64,000 nucleotides of DNA from Curtobacterium sp. ISL-83 (GCF_018613895.1 NZ_JAGGPH010000002.1:1-64000), one strand, 5' to 3'. Positions 54,601 through 63,586 are shown, numbered from the stretch's first letter. Numbers and translations: made by a program. The notes: generated by a model not told the origin, from the letters alone.

Positions 54601-55231
54601 CACCGCCGTCCAGCGCGTCGACTACCCGACGATCAGCCCGGCCCCGCGGGCCGACGACACGACCGTCCGTGCGGACGTCCGCGCCGAGATCCGTGGGCAC
54701 GCCGCCGGCTACACCGCCGGCTTGCGTGCCGCGCAGGCCGAGACCGAGGCGCTCCGGTCCCGGCTCGAGGCCGAGCACACCGCGCGCCTCGCGTCGATGC
54801 ACGCTGACACCGCGCGTCGCATCGCGGTCCTCGACGCCGCCACGAACGCGCTCCTCTCGCGCACCACGCCCGTCCTGGCGGACGCCGAAGCGTCCGTGAC
54901 GGCCGCTGCCGTCGAGCTGGCGGAAGCCGTCGTCGGGTACGCGATCCGTGCCTCCCGTCCGGTCGACGGCCTGGAGGGCGGGGTCGCCCCCGGCGTGGAG
55001 GCCACGGTGGAGCGGGCGCTCGCCTCGATCGACCGCTCGGTCGCGATCGCCGTGCGCCTGAGCGTCGGCGACGCGGCCCGGGTCGCCGGCCTGGACCTGC
55101 CGGTCCCGGTCGTCGCGGATCCCTCGCTCACCGACGGCGACGCCGTCGTCGACCTGCCGGACGGACTGCTCGACGCACGGATCAGCACGGCGCTCGACCG
55201 AGCACGTACGGCGCTGGGGGTCACCCGGTGA
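54593..55231 (+). CDS. fliH: flagellar export regulator FliH
   Basis: A 212-aa FliH-like protein, the stator and inhibitor of the export ATPase FliI. It has an N-terminal helix-rich region (HAAGYTAGLRAAQAETEALRSRLEAEH, AARRIAV) and a conserved C-terminal part with VVGYAIRASRP and VVADPSLTDGDAVVDLPDGLLDARISTALDRAR. The start is TTG within the end of fliG, with AGGAGG nine bases upstream. It overlaps fliI by four bases. Confidence 0.85.
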   Translation: MTDTAVQRVDYPTISPAPRADDTTVRADVRAEIRGHAAGYTAGLRAAQAETEALRSRLEAEHTARLASMHADTARRIAVLDAATNALLSRTTPVLADAEASVTAAAVELAEAVVGYAIRASRPVDGLEGGVAPGVEATVERALASIDRSVAIAVRLSVGDAARVAGLDLPVPVVADPSLTDGDAVVDLPDGLLDARISTALDRARTALGVTR

Positions 55232-56574
55232 CGGCGACGCTCCTCCGCCCGCGCGGACTCGACGACGCGATCGCGCAGTCCGCGCCCCAGCGTGTGGGCG
55301 TCGTGACGAGCGCCGTCGGACTCGGCCTCACCATCGCGGGTCTCGACGCCCACGTGGGCGAGGTCGTGCTGGTCGGCCGAGACGGCGAGGACGCCACCGC
55401 GGTCGAGGTCGTCGCGACCGACGTCCACGGGGTCCGCTGCATGCCGCTCGGCCGGCTCACCGGCATCACGGCGGGCACTCCGGCCCGCCCGACCGGACGC
55501 CCCGTCCTGGTGCCGACCGGTGCCGGACTGCTCGGACGCGTCGTGGACGGACTCGGCCGACCGATCGACGGGCGCGGTCCGCTCGCCACCGACGCCTGGG
55601 TCCCGCTCGACCACGAGACCCCCGACGCGATGGGGCGTGCCCGCATCGACCGCCCGCTGCAGCTCGGCGTCCGCGTGCTCGACACCCTGACCACCGTCGG
55701 CCGCGGGCAGCGCATGGGCCTGTTCGCCGGCTCCGGCGTGGGCAAGTCCTCGCTGCTGTCGATGATCGCGCGGGGGAGCGACGCCAGCGTGAACGTGATC
55801 GCCCTGGTCGGCGAACGCGGCCGCGAGGTGCGCGAGTTCCTGGAGGACGACCTCGGACCGGAGGGTCTCGCCCGCTCGATCGTCGTCGTCTCGACCTCCG
55901 ACGAACCCGCCCTGATGCGCCTGCGTGCCGCGTTCGTCGCGACCCGCATCGCCGAGTCGTTCCGCGACGCCGGGCAGGACGTGGTCCTCATGATGGACTC
56001 GCTCACCCGCGTCGCCACCGCCCAGCGCGAGATCGGACTGTCGGTCGGCGAGCCGCCCGCGACCCGGGGCTACCCGCCGTCGACGTTCTCGGTGCTCGCC
56101 GGGCTCCTGGAGCGTGCCGGCACCGACCGCGTCGGCAGCATCACCGGGATCTACACGGTCCTCGTCGACGGGGACGACCACAACGAGCCGGTCGCGGACG
56201 CCGCGCGGAGCATCCTCGACGGCCACGTGGTCCTCGACCGTGCCCTCGCGATCACCGGGCACTTCCCGTCGGTGGACGCCCTCGGGTCGGTGTCCCGTGT
56301 CGCCTCGAAGGTGACCACGCCCGCCCAGCGTGCGGCAGCGACCACGCTCCGCACGGTGATGGCCGCGCGGAAGTCGGCCCAGGACCTGCTCGACGTCGGT
56401 GCCTACCAGCGGGGCGCGAACCCTCTCGTGGACGCCGCCGTCGACCACCAGGGCGCGATCGCCGCGTTCCTGCAGCAGGGCATGGACGAGCAAGCTCCGG
56501 CGTCCGTGTCGTGGGACGCGCTGGCCTCGCTCGTCGGCAGCTTCGGCGTCGGCAGCGCGGGAGGTGCGTCCTGA
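55228..56574 (+). CDS. fliI: flagellum-specific export ATPase FliI
   Basis: Hexameric ATPase of the flagellar type III export apparatus, 448 aa. Walker A is GSGVGKS (168-174) in MGLFAGSGVGKSSLLSMIAR, and Walker B is QDVVLMMDSLTRVATAQREI. The ATPase signature ARGYPPSTFSVL-like TRGYPPSTFSVLAGLLERAG is conserved. It sits between FliH and FliJ, its physical partners, and overlaps both. Confidence 0.95.
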   Translation: MTATLLRPRGLDDAIAQSAPQRVGVVTSAVGLGLTIAGLDAHVGEVVLVGRDGEDATAVEVVATDVHGVRCMPLGRLTGITAGTPARPTGRPVLVPTGAGLLGRVVDGLGRPIDGRGPLATDAWVPLDHETPDAMGRARIDRPLQLGVRVLDTLTTVGRGQRMGLFAGSGVGKSSLLSMIARGSDASVNVIALVGERGREVREFLEDDLGPEGLARSIVVVSTSDEPALMRLRAAFVATRIAESFRDAGQDVVLMMDSLTRVATAQREIGLSVGEPPATRGYPPSTFSVLAGLLERAGTDRVGSITGIYTVLVDGDDHNEPVADAARSILDGHVVLDRALAITGHFPSVDALGSVSRVASKVTTPAQRAAATTLRTVMAARKSAQDLLDVGAYQRGANPLVDAAVDHQGAIAAFLQQGMDEQAPASVSWDALASLVGSFGVGSAGGAS

Positions 56575-57005
56575 TGGCCCGTCGCTTCCCGCTCGCCGGA
56601 CTCCTCCGGCTGCGCACGCTCGAACAGGACCGTGCCGCCGTGACCCTGGCGTCCGCGAACGACCGGGTTCGTGTCGCCGCCGACGCCCGCGTCACCGCCC
56701 GCCGCACCCTCGCCGAGGCGGAGGACGCGCAGCCGATCCAGGACGCAGCGACCCTCAGCGCCGTCGCCGCAGCACGGGCCGCGACCCGCGGGATGCTCGA
56801 GGAGCTCGACGCGGTCGTGCTGAGCCGTCGCGCCGAGGCGGCGGCAGCGCAGGCGGAGTACACCACCGCGCGCCGTGCTGCCCTCGGGCTCGAGAAGCTC
56901 GAAGCGAAGCACGTCACCCTGCAGACCGCGGCGGACCTCCGCACCGAACAGAACGCCCTCGACGAGATCGCGGCACGTCGCCGCGCGGAAGGTGGTGTCC
57001 GATGA
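56574..57005 (+). CDS. fliJ: flagellar protein FliJ
   Basis: A 143-aa coiled-coil protein at the FliJ position, the small export component that resembles the gamma subunit of F-ATPases. The sequence is almost all helix: RFPLAGLLRLRTLEQDRAAVTLASANDRVRVAADARVT and VVLSRRAEAAAAQAEYTTARRAALGLEKLEAKH. FliJ sequences are weakly conserved, so the call rests on size, coiled-coil character and the place after fliI. Confidence 0.82.
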   Translation: MARRFPLAGLLRLRTLEQDRAAVTLASANDRVRVAADARVTARRTLAEAEDAQPIQDAATLSAVAAARAATRGMLEELDAVVLSRRAEAAAAQAEYTTARRAALGLEKLEAKHVTLQTAADLRTEQNALDEIAARRRAEGGVR

Positions 57006-57730
57006 GCATCGATGCCGTGCTCTCCCGGATCTCCGAGATCCAGACCCAGATCCAGGCCCTGCAGAGCGGGATGCCCGGCGCCTCGGCCGCGAGCCCGACC
57101 GCCGGCACGGCCGCGTCCTCCACCGCGTTCGCGGACGCCCTCGCCACCGCGACGGGGACCGCCACCGGCAGCACGACCGGCACGCCCACGGCCGCCGCTC
57201 CGACGCCCGCCGGCAGCGCCGGGGTGTCCACGGCGACCTCGGTGGACGCGGGTGCGGGCACGATCGCGACCGGCAGCGGAGCCACCGGCGCCGACGTCGT
57301 CGCCGACGCGAAGAAGTACCTCGGCGTCCCGTACGTCTTCGGCGGCACGACGACCTCGGGCATGGACTGCTCGGGACTCGTGCAGACCGTGTTCAAGGAC
57401 CTCGGCGTGAAGATGCCGCGGGTCGTCCCGGACCAGGCGGACATGGGGGTCGCCGTGCCGTCCCTCGCGCAGGCACAACCCGGTGACCTGATCATCCCGA
57501 AGGGCGAGGGGCACATCGTGATCTACGTCGGCGACGGCAAGGTCCTGCACGCACCGCACCCCGGCAAGGACGTCCGGATCGTGGACAACTGGCTGAAGGA
57601 CTCGGACATCCAGACCATCCGTCGCATCGTACCCGCGCAGAAGGCGGCCGTCCCGGCGGCCTCTGGCGCGGGCACCGACCTGCAGACCGCCGCGCTCATG
57701 TCCCTGATGCAGTCGGGGAGCGCCGCATGA
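57002..57730 (+). CDS. NlpC/P60 family peptidoglycan endopeptidase in the flagellar operon
   Basis: A 242-aa protein with an N-terminal coiled-coil start (SIDAVLSRISEIQTQIQALQSG), an Ala/Thr/Gly linker to about residue 95, and an NlpC/P60 cysteine peptidase domain. Cys123 lies in SGMDCSGLVQTVFKDL, His171 in GEGHIVIYVGDG, and the third polar residue is likely His183 or His186 in LHAPHPG. It has no signal peptide, so secretion through the flagellar export gate is plausible. Its position between fliJ and fliK, and the lack of a separate flgJ, suggest that it opens the cell wall for rod growth. Confidence 0.85.
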   Translation: MSIDAVLSRISEIQTQIQALQSGMPGASAASPTAGTAASSTAFADALATATGTATGSTTGTPTAAAPTPAGSAGVSTATSVDAGAGTIATGSGATGADVVADAKKYLGVPYVFGGTTTSGMDCSGLVQTVFKDLGVKMPRVVPDQADMGVAVPSLAQAQPGDLIIPKGEGHIVIYVGDGKVLHAPHPGKDVRIVDNWLKDSDIQTIRRIVPAQKAAVPAASGAGTDLQTAALMSLMQSGSAA

Positions 57731-59511
57731 GCCTGATGATCAGCACCCCTCCGCAGCCGGTCGGCCGTGACACCGCTTCCGTCGGGCGGTCCGCGTCCGG
57801 GTCGGCCGACTCGTTCGGGTCGGCGTTGGCCGCAGCCGGTTCCGGTTCCCCCGACGCGGTCGATGCCGGTCGCGCGCAGCAGGCGGGTCCCCGTACCGCG
57901 GAGCTCGACGACCGCCGCCCGGCACGGCCCGCTGACCACCGGGCCGCACGCTCGCACGTCGAGCGCGGTCCGCGGGACCGTGACGACCAGCGGTCAGCCG
58001 GCGCCGACACCGACCCGACGACCGGGTCGACCGCGGCAGCAGCTGCACGCGCCGCCACGACGTCGGGTGCGGGATCGTCCGCGAGCACGGCGACCGACGG
58101 AGCTCCGACCGACGCAGTCTCGGCCGACACAGCGTCCACGGCCGCAACCGCGACCGGCGCAGCCTCTGCGGACGCCGGCTCGACCCCCGGCACGGGCTCG
58201 AGCGGCACGGGCTCGAGCCCCGACGCACTGGGCGGCGTCAGCGCAGCCATCGGCACAGCAACGACCGGCACCGCGGCCGCGGATACCCCGGCGGCGGCCC
58301 TCGCCCTCGCGACCGCGGTTCCGGCGGCCGTCACGCCGCAGGCGCTGCACCGTTCCCCGGCCGTCTCGACGACCACGCTGTCGGCCGCCGGAGGAGGGGC
58401 ATCGACCCCCGTGCCCGCGGCCACCGGGAGCGTAGCCGTCACGTCCGCGCCCACCAACGTCCTCCCGTCGTCCGCCGCGGCCGGGGCGTCCGCGACGACC
58501 GCTCCGCAGGGCACGGGTGACCGTGCCACCGCCGCGCCGACCACCGCCGCGTCGGCCACCACCGCTCTGGTCACCACGTCGACACCCGCAGGTCCGACCC
58601 CCGCGGCGACTGCCGGCGGACCCGTCCCACCGTCGTCCGGCGCCGGGCGGCCGACCGCCCTCGGAACGACATCCCCGCCCGCACCGTCGTCCGTCACCAC
58701 AACGGGCACGCCCGCGGCCGACGCGGTCGTGACGAACCAGGCATCGGTGGCTCCGGCCAGCGCCGCCCCCGTCGTCGTGACCGCGGCCGCCGCATCCACG
58801 GCCGGGTCGCCGACCGGCTCGCTCGCCGCCGACCGGACCACGACCGCAGCGCTGCAGCAGACGCCCGCGCCGACATCGGCCGTCGGATCAGCGACCGGCA
58901 TCCCGACCGGCGTCAGCGGCGACCGGGGGAGCAGTGCCCAGACCGGCCACGGGACCGACACCGGCGCGTCGGGCCAAGGCGATCCGCGCCTCCAGGCCGT
59001 CGCCGGAGCACGCGGCGGCGAGACGCCGTTCCCGGTCCCCACGACCACCACGACCGCGCCGGTCACGGCGTCGGGTGCCGCGACCGCGAACGCGCCCGCA
59101 CCGCTCGCGCAGCAGCTGTCGCGCCCGGTGTTCACCCTGGCCCAGGCCGGGCCGGGGGAGCACGTCGTCGTCGTCCAGGTGACCCCGGACGCGCTCGGCC
59201 CCGTCACCGTGCGGGCCCACGTCACCGCGCGCGGCATGCACGTCGAACTGTTCGCGACGTCCGACGCGTGCCGCGAGGCCGTCCGGCAGGTCCTGCCGGA
59301 CCTCCGCCGCGACGCCGCCGGCACCGGCCTCAGCACGACCCTCGACCTGTCCTCGCAGAACCACCCGGAACACGCCCCGGGACGCGAGCAGCGAGCACCC
59401 GGGGAACCGGGTCGCCCGTCCACCGGCCTGGAGGCGCGGCTCACCCCGCGCACGCCCGGCACCCCCCGCACACCCACCGTCCGCAGCGCCGGACTCGACG
59501 TCCTCGCCTGA
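57727..59511 (+). CDS. fliK: flagellar hook-length control protein FliK
   Basis: A 594-aa molecular ruler for hook length. The first ~430 residues are an Ala/Thr/Pro/Ser low-complexity stretch. The conserved C-terminal domain is near residues 470-550, with EHVVVVQVTPDALGPVTVRAH, GMHVELFATSDACREAVRQVLPDLRRD. This domain interacts with FlhB to switch export specificity. It overlaps the peptidase gene by four bases and precedes flgD by 39 bases. Confidence 0.82.
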   Translation: MSLMISTPPQPVGRDTASVGRSASGSADSFGSALAAAGSGSPDAVDAGRAQQAGPRTAELDDRRPARPADHRAARSHVERGPRDRDDQRSAGADTDPTTGSTAAAAARAATTSGAGSSASTATDGAPTDAVSADTASTAATATGAASADAGSTPGTGSSGTGSSPDALGGVSAAIGTATTGTAAADTPAAALALATAVPAAVTPQALHRSPAVSTTTLSAAGGGASTPVPAATGSVAVTSAPTNVLPSSAAAGASATTAPQGTGDRATAAPTTAASATTALVTTSTPAGPTPAATAGGPVPPSSGAGRPTALGTTSPPAPSSVTTTGTPAADAVVTNQASVAPASAAPVVVTAAAASTAGSPTGSLAADRTTTAALQQTPAPTSAVGSATGIPTGVSGDRGSSAQTGHGTDTGASGQGDPRLQAVAGARGGETPFPVPTTTTTAPVTASGAATANAPAPLAQQLSRPVFTLAQAGPGEHVVVVQVTPDALGPVTVRAHVTARGMHVELFATSDACREAVRQVLPDLRRDAAGTGLSTTLDLSSQNHPEHAPGREQRAPGEPGRPSTGLEARLTPRTPGTPRTPTVRSAGLDVLA

Positions 59512-59550
59512 GCGAGACCACCTCGCCCAGGCGAAACCGAAGGGAACACC

Positions 59551-59982
59551 ATGCCGATCGACGGCATCACCGGCACCGTGGACCAGAGCGCGCAGGCTGC
59601 AGCCCTCGCCGCCAACCCCGCGACGCAGAAGTCGCAGACGATGGACTCGCAGGTGTTCATGAAGCTGCTCGTCACGCAGCTGCAGAACCAGGACCCGTCC
59701 TCGCCGATGGACACCAACCAGATGATCAGCCAGCAGACGCAGCTCGCGATGATGGAGCAGCTCACCAACCAGACGACCACGGGGAACGAGAACTTCTCGC
59801 TGCAGATGCGCATCGCAGCGGCGAACCTCGTCGGCAAGCAGGTCAGCTACACCGATGCCGCCACGGGGACCGACATCAAGGGGACCGCGACCGCGGTCTC
59901 CTACGCGCAGAGCGTCCCGACCGTGACGGTGAACGGCAAGGAGGTCAACCTCGACGTGATCTCCGGCATCAAGACCACCTGA
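59551..59982 (+). CDS. flgD: flagellar hook assembly protein FlgD
   Basis: Hook-capping scaffold, 143 aa, short for the family (231 in E. coli). The N-terminal signature is complete: MDSQVFMKLLVTQLQNQDPSSPMDTNQMISQQTQLAMMEQL. The rest, ANLVGKQVSYTD and following, is the start of the hybrid domain, and the C-terminal FnIII-like part is missing. It is preceded by GAAGGGA and lies 51 bp before flgE. Confidence 0.92.
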   Translation: MPIDGITGTVDQSAQAAALAANPATQKSQTMDSQVFMKLLVTQLQNQDPSSPMDTNQMISQQTQLAMMEQLTNQTTTGNENFSLQMRIAAANLVGKQVSYTDAATGTDIKGTATAVSYAQSVPTVTVNGKEVNLDVISGIKTT

Positions 59983-60033
59983 ACGACACCCCTCCCACCT
60001 TCTTCCTGACTCCTTCCCACGAAAGGACGCATC

Positions 60034-61209
60034 ATGCTCCGCTCGCTCTACTCCGGGATCTCCGGCCTCCGCTCCCACCAGGAGATGCTCGACGTCACCG
60101 GCAACAACATCGCCAACGTCAACACCGTCGGCTTCAAGGCATCGACCACCGTCTTCCAGGACACCCTGTCGCAGATGACCCAGGGCGCCGGGGGACCGCA
60201 GACCGGCATCGGCGGGACGAACCCCGCCCAGATCGGCCTCGGCGTGCAGGTCGCCGGTGTCTCCACGAACTTCGCCCAGGGGTCCGCCCAGGCGACCGGC
60301 AAGGCCACCGACCTGATGATCTCCGGTGACGGGTTCTTCGTCACCCGCCTCGGCAACGACACCGTCTACACGCGCGCCGGCGCCTTCGACTTCGACGCCG
60401 ACGGCCGGCTCGTGTCGTCCGACGGCAAGATCGTCCAGGGCTACCCGGCGACGAACGGCGTCGTCAACCAGAACGGCCAGCTCGGCGACATCAAGCTGCC
60501 CCTCGGCGCTGCCGCCCCCGCCGTCCGCACCACCACCGCGGGCGTCACCGGCAACCTGCCGTCCGAGACCGCGGTGGGCACGACGCTCACCCGTGACGCC
60601 TCCGTGTACGACGCCTCCGGTGCAAAGCACACCATGTCGATCGCGTACCAGCGCACCGCCGCTGGATGGGACGTCACCGCGACCGACGGTCAGGGCGGGT
60701 CGGCGACCTCCACCCTGACGTTCGGCACGGACGGCAAGCTCACCGCGGGTGGCACCGTCACGGCCGGCGGCATCACCGTCGACATGACGCAGCTCACCGG
60801 GTTCGCGTCGCTCAACACCGCGTCGATCGCCTCGCAGAACGGCAACGGCGCAGGGTCGCTGCAGGGCTACGCGATCTCGAAGGACGGAACCGTCGTCGGC
60901 AGCTTCTCGAACGGGGCCTCCCTCGCCCTCGGTCGGATCGCGCTGGCCACCTTCGCCAACCCGGGCGGGCTCGAGAAGGCCGGTGCCTCCGGGTACCGGG
61001 CGACGGGGAACTCGGGCACCGCGAACGTCGGCGCCCCGGGCGACCCCGGTGTCGGGCAGCTCGCCTCCGGCACCCTCGAGATGTCGAACGTGGACCTGTC
61101 GCAGGAGTTCACGAACCTGATCGTCGCGCAGCGTGGGTTCCAGGCGAACGCCCGCATCATCACCACGAGCGACGAGGTGCTGCAGGAGCTGACGAACCTG
61201 AAGCGGTAG
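60034..61209 (+). CDS. flgE: flagellar hook protein FlgE
   Basis: Hook subunit, 391 aa. The N-terminus is MLRSLYSGISGLRSHQEMLDVTGNNIANVNTVGFK (in part LDVTGNNIANVNTVGF) with FQDTLSQMTQGA, and the C-terminus is VDLSQEFTNLIVAQRGFQANARIITTSDEVLQEL, both classical. GFFVTRLGNDTVYTRAGAF and the central Ala/Thr-rich outer domain lie between. It is preceded by GAAAGGA at good spacing and is the last flagellar gene in the window. Confidence 0.94.
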   Translation: MLRSLYSGISGLRSHQEMLDVTGNNIANVNTVGFKASTTVFQDTLSQMTQGAGGPQTGIGGTNPAQIGLGVQVAGVSTNFAQGSAQATGKATDLMISGDGFFVTRLGNDTVYTRAGAFDFDADGRLVSSDGKIVQGYPATNGVVNQNGQLGDIKLPLGAAAPAVRTTTAGVTGNLPSETAVGTTLTRDASVYDASGAKHTMSIAYQRTAAGWDVTATDGQGGSATSTLTFGTDGKLTAGGTVTAGGITVDMTQLTGFASLNTASIASQNGNGAGSLQGYAISKDGTVVGSFSNGASLALGRIALATFANPGGLEKAGASGYRATGNSGTANVGAPGDPGVGQLASGTLEMSNVDLSQEFTNLIVAQRGFQANARIITTSDEVLQELTNLKR

Positions 61210-61347
61210 GGCTGCGGGAGATCCTGCTGGCTCCTGGTCCGGGGCGTCCACGCGATCGTGCGGGGCGCCCCGGATTCGTCGTTGCGGCAGGGGTCGGGTC
61301 GGACTCGGCGTGCGTCGTGCTGCTCGAGTCGACCCACGGCTGCTGGA

Positions 61348-61911
61348 CTACGCGGGCTTGTGCGAGCGGAGCGCCCGCTGCAGACGGGCCGTCGTCCGTT
61401 GCAGATCGCCCCACCGTCCGGCGAGCACCACTGCGAGTGCGAACGCGAAGAACGCTACGACGGCGGAACCATCCCAGACATGGTCGATGTCGTCCGCGTC
61501 GTAGACCCTGTCGGGGAGACCGTGCCCGTCGGCGTCGATGGCTCGGTACCCGGCACGCACGCCGTGGTGATGTGCTCCGTCGTCGTCATCGAACCCGTCG
61601 AATGCAACGTTGCGAGCCACCCTGACGTTGTCGTCGCTGGTCCACGTTCCCGTGGATGCGCATGTCCTGTATCGACCGACTGAGCACTCCCACTTGGTCT
61701 CCCGGTAGGTGCCCCAGTGCACTGGCTCGTCGAGCGCGGCATGCTCCTGCACGGCCCAGAGGCTGAGCAGGACGCTGACCGCGCAGAGCGCGGTGTAGAT
61801 CGCCATCGCCGCGATGGTCAGCACGAGGGGGCGGCGGGAGAGCTTCCCAGAGTGACGAGCCGATCGGGTATGTCGACGATGCGGGATTGATGCAGGGCCG
61901 AGCGGAGGCAC
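61348..61911 (-). CDS. membrane protein of unknown function
   Basis: A 187-aa protein with two membrane helices, PLVLTIAAMAIYTALCAVSVLLSLWA near the N-terminus and AVVAFFAFALAVVLAG near the C-terminus. Between lies a ~100-residue outward or lumenal part with HWGTYRETKWECSVGRYRTCASTGTWTSDDNVRV, holding two cysteines, and an Asp/His-rich stretch. I do not recognise the family. The start is uncertain: the GTG at 61911 keeps the basic N-terminus short, but a longer open frame extends upstream. Confidence 0.5.
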   Translation of the reverse strand: MPPLGPASIPHRRHTRSARHSGKLSRRPLVLTIAAMAIYTALCAVSVLLSLWAVQEHAALDEPVHWGTYRETKWECSVGRYRTCASTGTWTSDDNVRVARNVAFDGFDDDDGAHHHGVRAGYRAIDADGHGLPDRVYDADDIDHVWDGSAVVAFFAFALAVVLAGRWGDLQRTTARLQRALRSHKPA

Positions 61912-62081
61912 TGCGCTAGTTTGCCGCCTCGCGGGAGTTCGGGTGCTCTTACGTCTGCGGCGTGGCGGTGGGACTCGTCGGTCGCCCCGTCGGGAGGAGT
62001 TCCGCGGCGTCGCAGGGAGGAGACCCCCTTCGGTAGGGGATCCTCTTGCAGGACCGGTGCAGGTGGGCAATGCGCGGTCCG

Positions 62082-62522
62082 TCAGCCGAGCAGTGTCAGC
62101 GCGTTGAAGAAGGCTGCGACCGCGCCGAACACGCTCGCGACGAGCGCGGGGAACGCTCCAACGGCGCCGATGCCGAACGTCGTCCAGCCGAGGACGCGCA
62201 CCCAGGTCACGCCTTGGCTGTTCCGCGCGGAGCTGAGTCCGGTGACGAGCGCGACAGCGGCCACCGGTACGGCGAGCACGAGCACTGCTCCGACGAAGAA
62301 CTCAGCGCGGGCAACTGGGGCTGGTGGGTCCTGGAGGATCGGCGGGTTGTCGAGCGTGTCGAGATGCGCCTGGTAAGCGGTCTCGAGAGGCTCGTAGTGC
62401 GCCTGGGACAGGCAGTACAGCACCAACCAGATGGCGACGGTGATCAGGCCTACGACCGCTGACGGCGCTCGCCACAGGGACCCACGTTGGTCGTCTTCGT
62501 ACAGCCCACGCCGTTCATCCAC
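62082..62522 (-). CDS. membrane protein of unknown function
   Basis: A 146-aa protein with three membrane helices (AVVGLITVAIWLVLYCLS, FFVGAVLVLAVPVAAVALVTGL, and TTFGIGAVGAFPALVASVFGAVAAFF). A soluble loop LETAYQAHLDTLDNPPILQDPPAPV lies between the first two. No family is recognised. The GTG at 62522 is favoured by an AGGGTGG site upstream; an ATG at 62558 is the alternative. It is divergent from the PEBP-like gene. Confidence 0.55.
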   Translation of the reverse strand: MDERRGLYEDDQRGSLWRAPSAVVGLITVAIWLVLYCLSQAHYEPLETAYQAHLDTLDNPPILQDPPAPVARAEFFVGAVLVLAVPVAAVALVTGLSSARNSQGVTWVRVLGWTTFGIGAVGAFPALVASVFGAVAAFFNALTLLG

Positions 62523-62594
62523 GACTTCCACCCTGTCACCGGTGCAGCGGCTCAACATCGGTCGCAGGAGGGAAGACGCGACAGCCGCGGAACC

Positions 62595-63107
62595 ATGACG
62601 CGGCCCGCCTTCGCGCCGAGCGATCGTCCGGAGGACGGAGTACAACGAGCTGCGTGCGCAAGAGCCCAATGCGCCATCCCAGACCGCCACCGTGGTCGCA
62701 TCTTCGGCCCGAACGTGTCTCCACCGCTGTCGTGGACGCCGCCTCCGAGTGGCACCGTCGAGCTCGTCCTGGTCGTGCAAGACCCTGACGTTCCGATGAA
62801 GCGGCCCGCTACGCACGCCCTGGTCGTCGGTGTCCGTCCAACACTCACTTCAATCCCGGAAGGCGCACTCTCAGAGCCCAGCCCAGTGCCGGGCCTCCGC
62901 AACGGGAACGGCACACTCGGCCGCCGCGGCTACAGCGGGCCGCTCCCGCCGCGGTCGCACGGACCACATTCCTACGTGTTCCAGCTCTTCGCACTCGACG
63001 CTCCAATGGAACTCCCCGACCGGTACACCCTGCGCCAGGCCCTGGACGAGATGACCGGACACGTTCTGGCTCGGGCACGCCTCGACGGGACGTACGAACG
63101 CCGTTGA
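62595..63107 (+). CDS. YbhB/YbcL family protein (PEBP-like)
   Basis: A 170-aa member of the phosphatidylethanolamine-binding protein family, whose bacterial role is mostly unknown. The anion-binding fold is seen in FGPNVSPPLSWTPPP, LVLVVQDPDVPMKRPATHALVVGV, and GYSGPLPPRSHGPHSYVFQLFALD. The C-terminus RYTLRQALDEMTGHVLARARLDGTYERR is typical. The first ~30 residues are not conserved with E. coli YbhB. The ATG is the last before the domain. Confidence 0.85.
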   Translation: MTRPAFAPSDRPEDGVQRAACARAQCAIPDRHRGRIFGPNVSPPLSWTPPPSGTVELVLVVQDPDVPMKRPATHALVVGVRPTLTSIPEGALSEPSPVPGLRNGNGTLGRRGYSGPLPPRSHGPHSYVFQLFALDAPMELPDRYTLRQALDEMTGHVLARARLDGTYERR

Positions 63108-63221
63108 CGCGGTCCGCGCGATGAGGAGGTCGTGAAGCACGACGCCACGACCGCGTCCACGAACAGACCCGTCCCGATCGCCGATGCGCTACCGGGCAGG
63201 GTCGATGCTTCGGTGTTCCCG

Positions 63222-63578
63222 CTACGAGAGGACAGACCACACTGCTGCTGCGGTGGAGAGGACCAGACCACTTCCAGCCCAGAGCAGATTGTTGCGGCTG
63301 GACCGGAGCGCACGCGACACGACATCGAGCGCAGCGTGAGCGGTGAGTTCCGTGAACTCCGTGGGGAAGCCGGCGACGGCGCCGGGACCATCATGACGTC
63401 CCGCTGTTTGCTCCTGACGGGCGCGTTCCTCGTCGTCGTAGCGGCGGGAAGCGGCGATACGAGTGCTGACGGAGGAGAGTGTGCGCCTGACGTTGCGGTA
63501 CGCCCCGACCGCGTTACCGGCGGTCAAGGAGAAGCCGGCGAGCGTCATCAGCACGATCGCGGTCCGAGTCCAGGGCAC
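63222..63578 (-). CDS. small membrane protein of unknown function
   Basis: A 118-aa protein with hydrophobic ends: WTRTAIVLMTLAGFSLTAGNAV at the N-terminus and LLWAGSGLVLSTAAAVWSVL at the C-terminus. The middle (VRRTLSSVSTRIAASRRYDDEERARQEQ) is charged and helical. The GTG start lies eight bases after the cardiolipin synthase stop, so it may be co-transcribed. No family is recognised; a longer frame overlapping the synthase gene is less likely. Confidence 0.55.
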   Translation of the reverse strand: MPWTRTAIVLMTLAGFSLTAGNAVGAYRNVRRTLSSVSTRIAASRRYDDEERARQEQTAGRHDGPGAVAGFPTEFTELTAHAALDVVSRALRSSRNNLLWAGSGLVLSTAAAVWSVLS

Positions 63579-63586
63579 GACGCGGC

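Noticed and set aside
57696..59837. A 713-codon minus-strand frame opposite fliK
   Set aside because: Its Ala/Val/Gly richness mirrors the low-complexity fliK region; no start signal and no domain.
62487..62594. Longer N-terminus for the PEBP-like protein
   Set aside because: The extra sequence overlaps the divergent gene's start region and has no family similarity.
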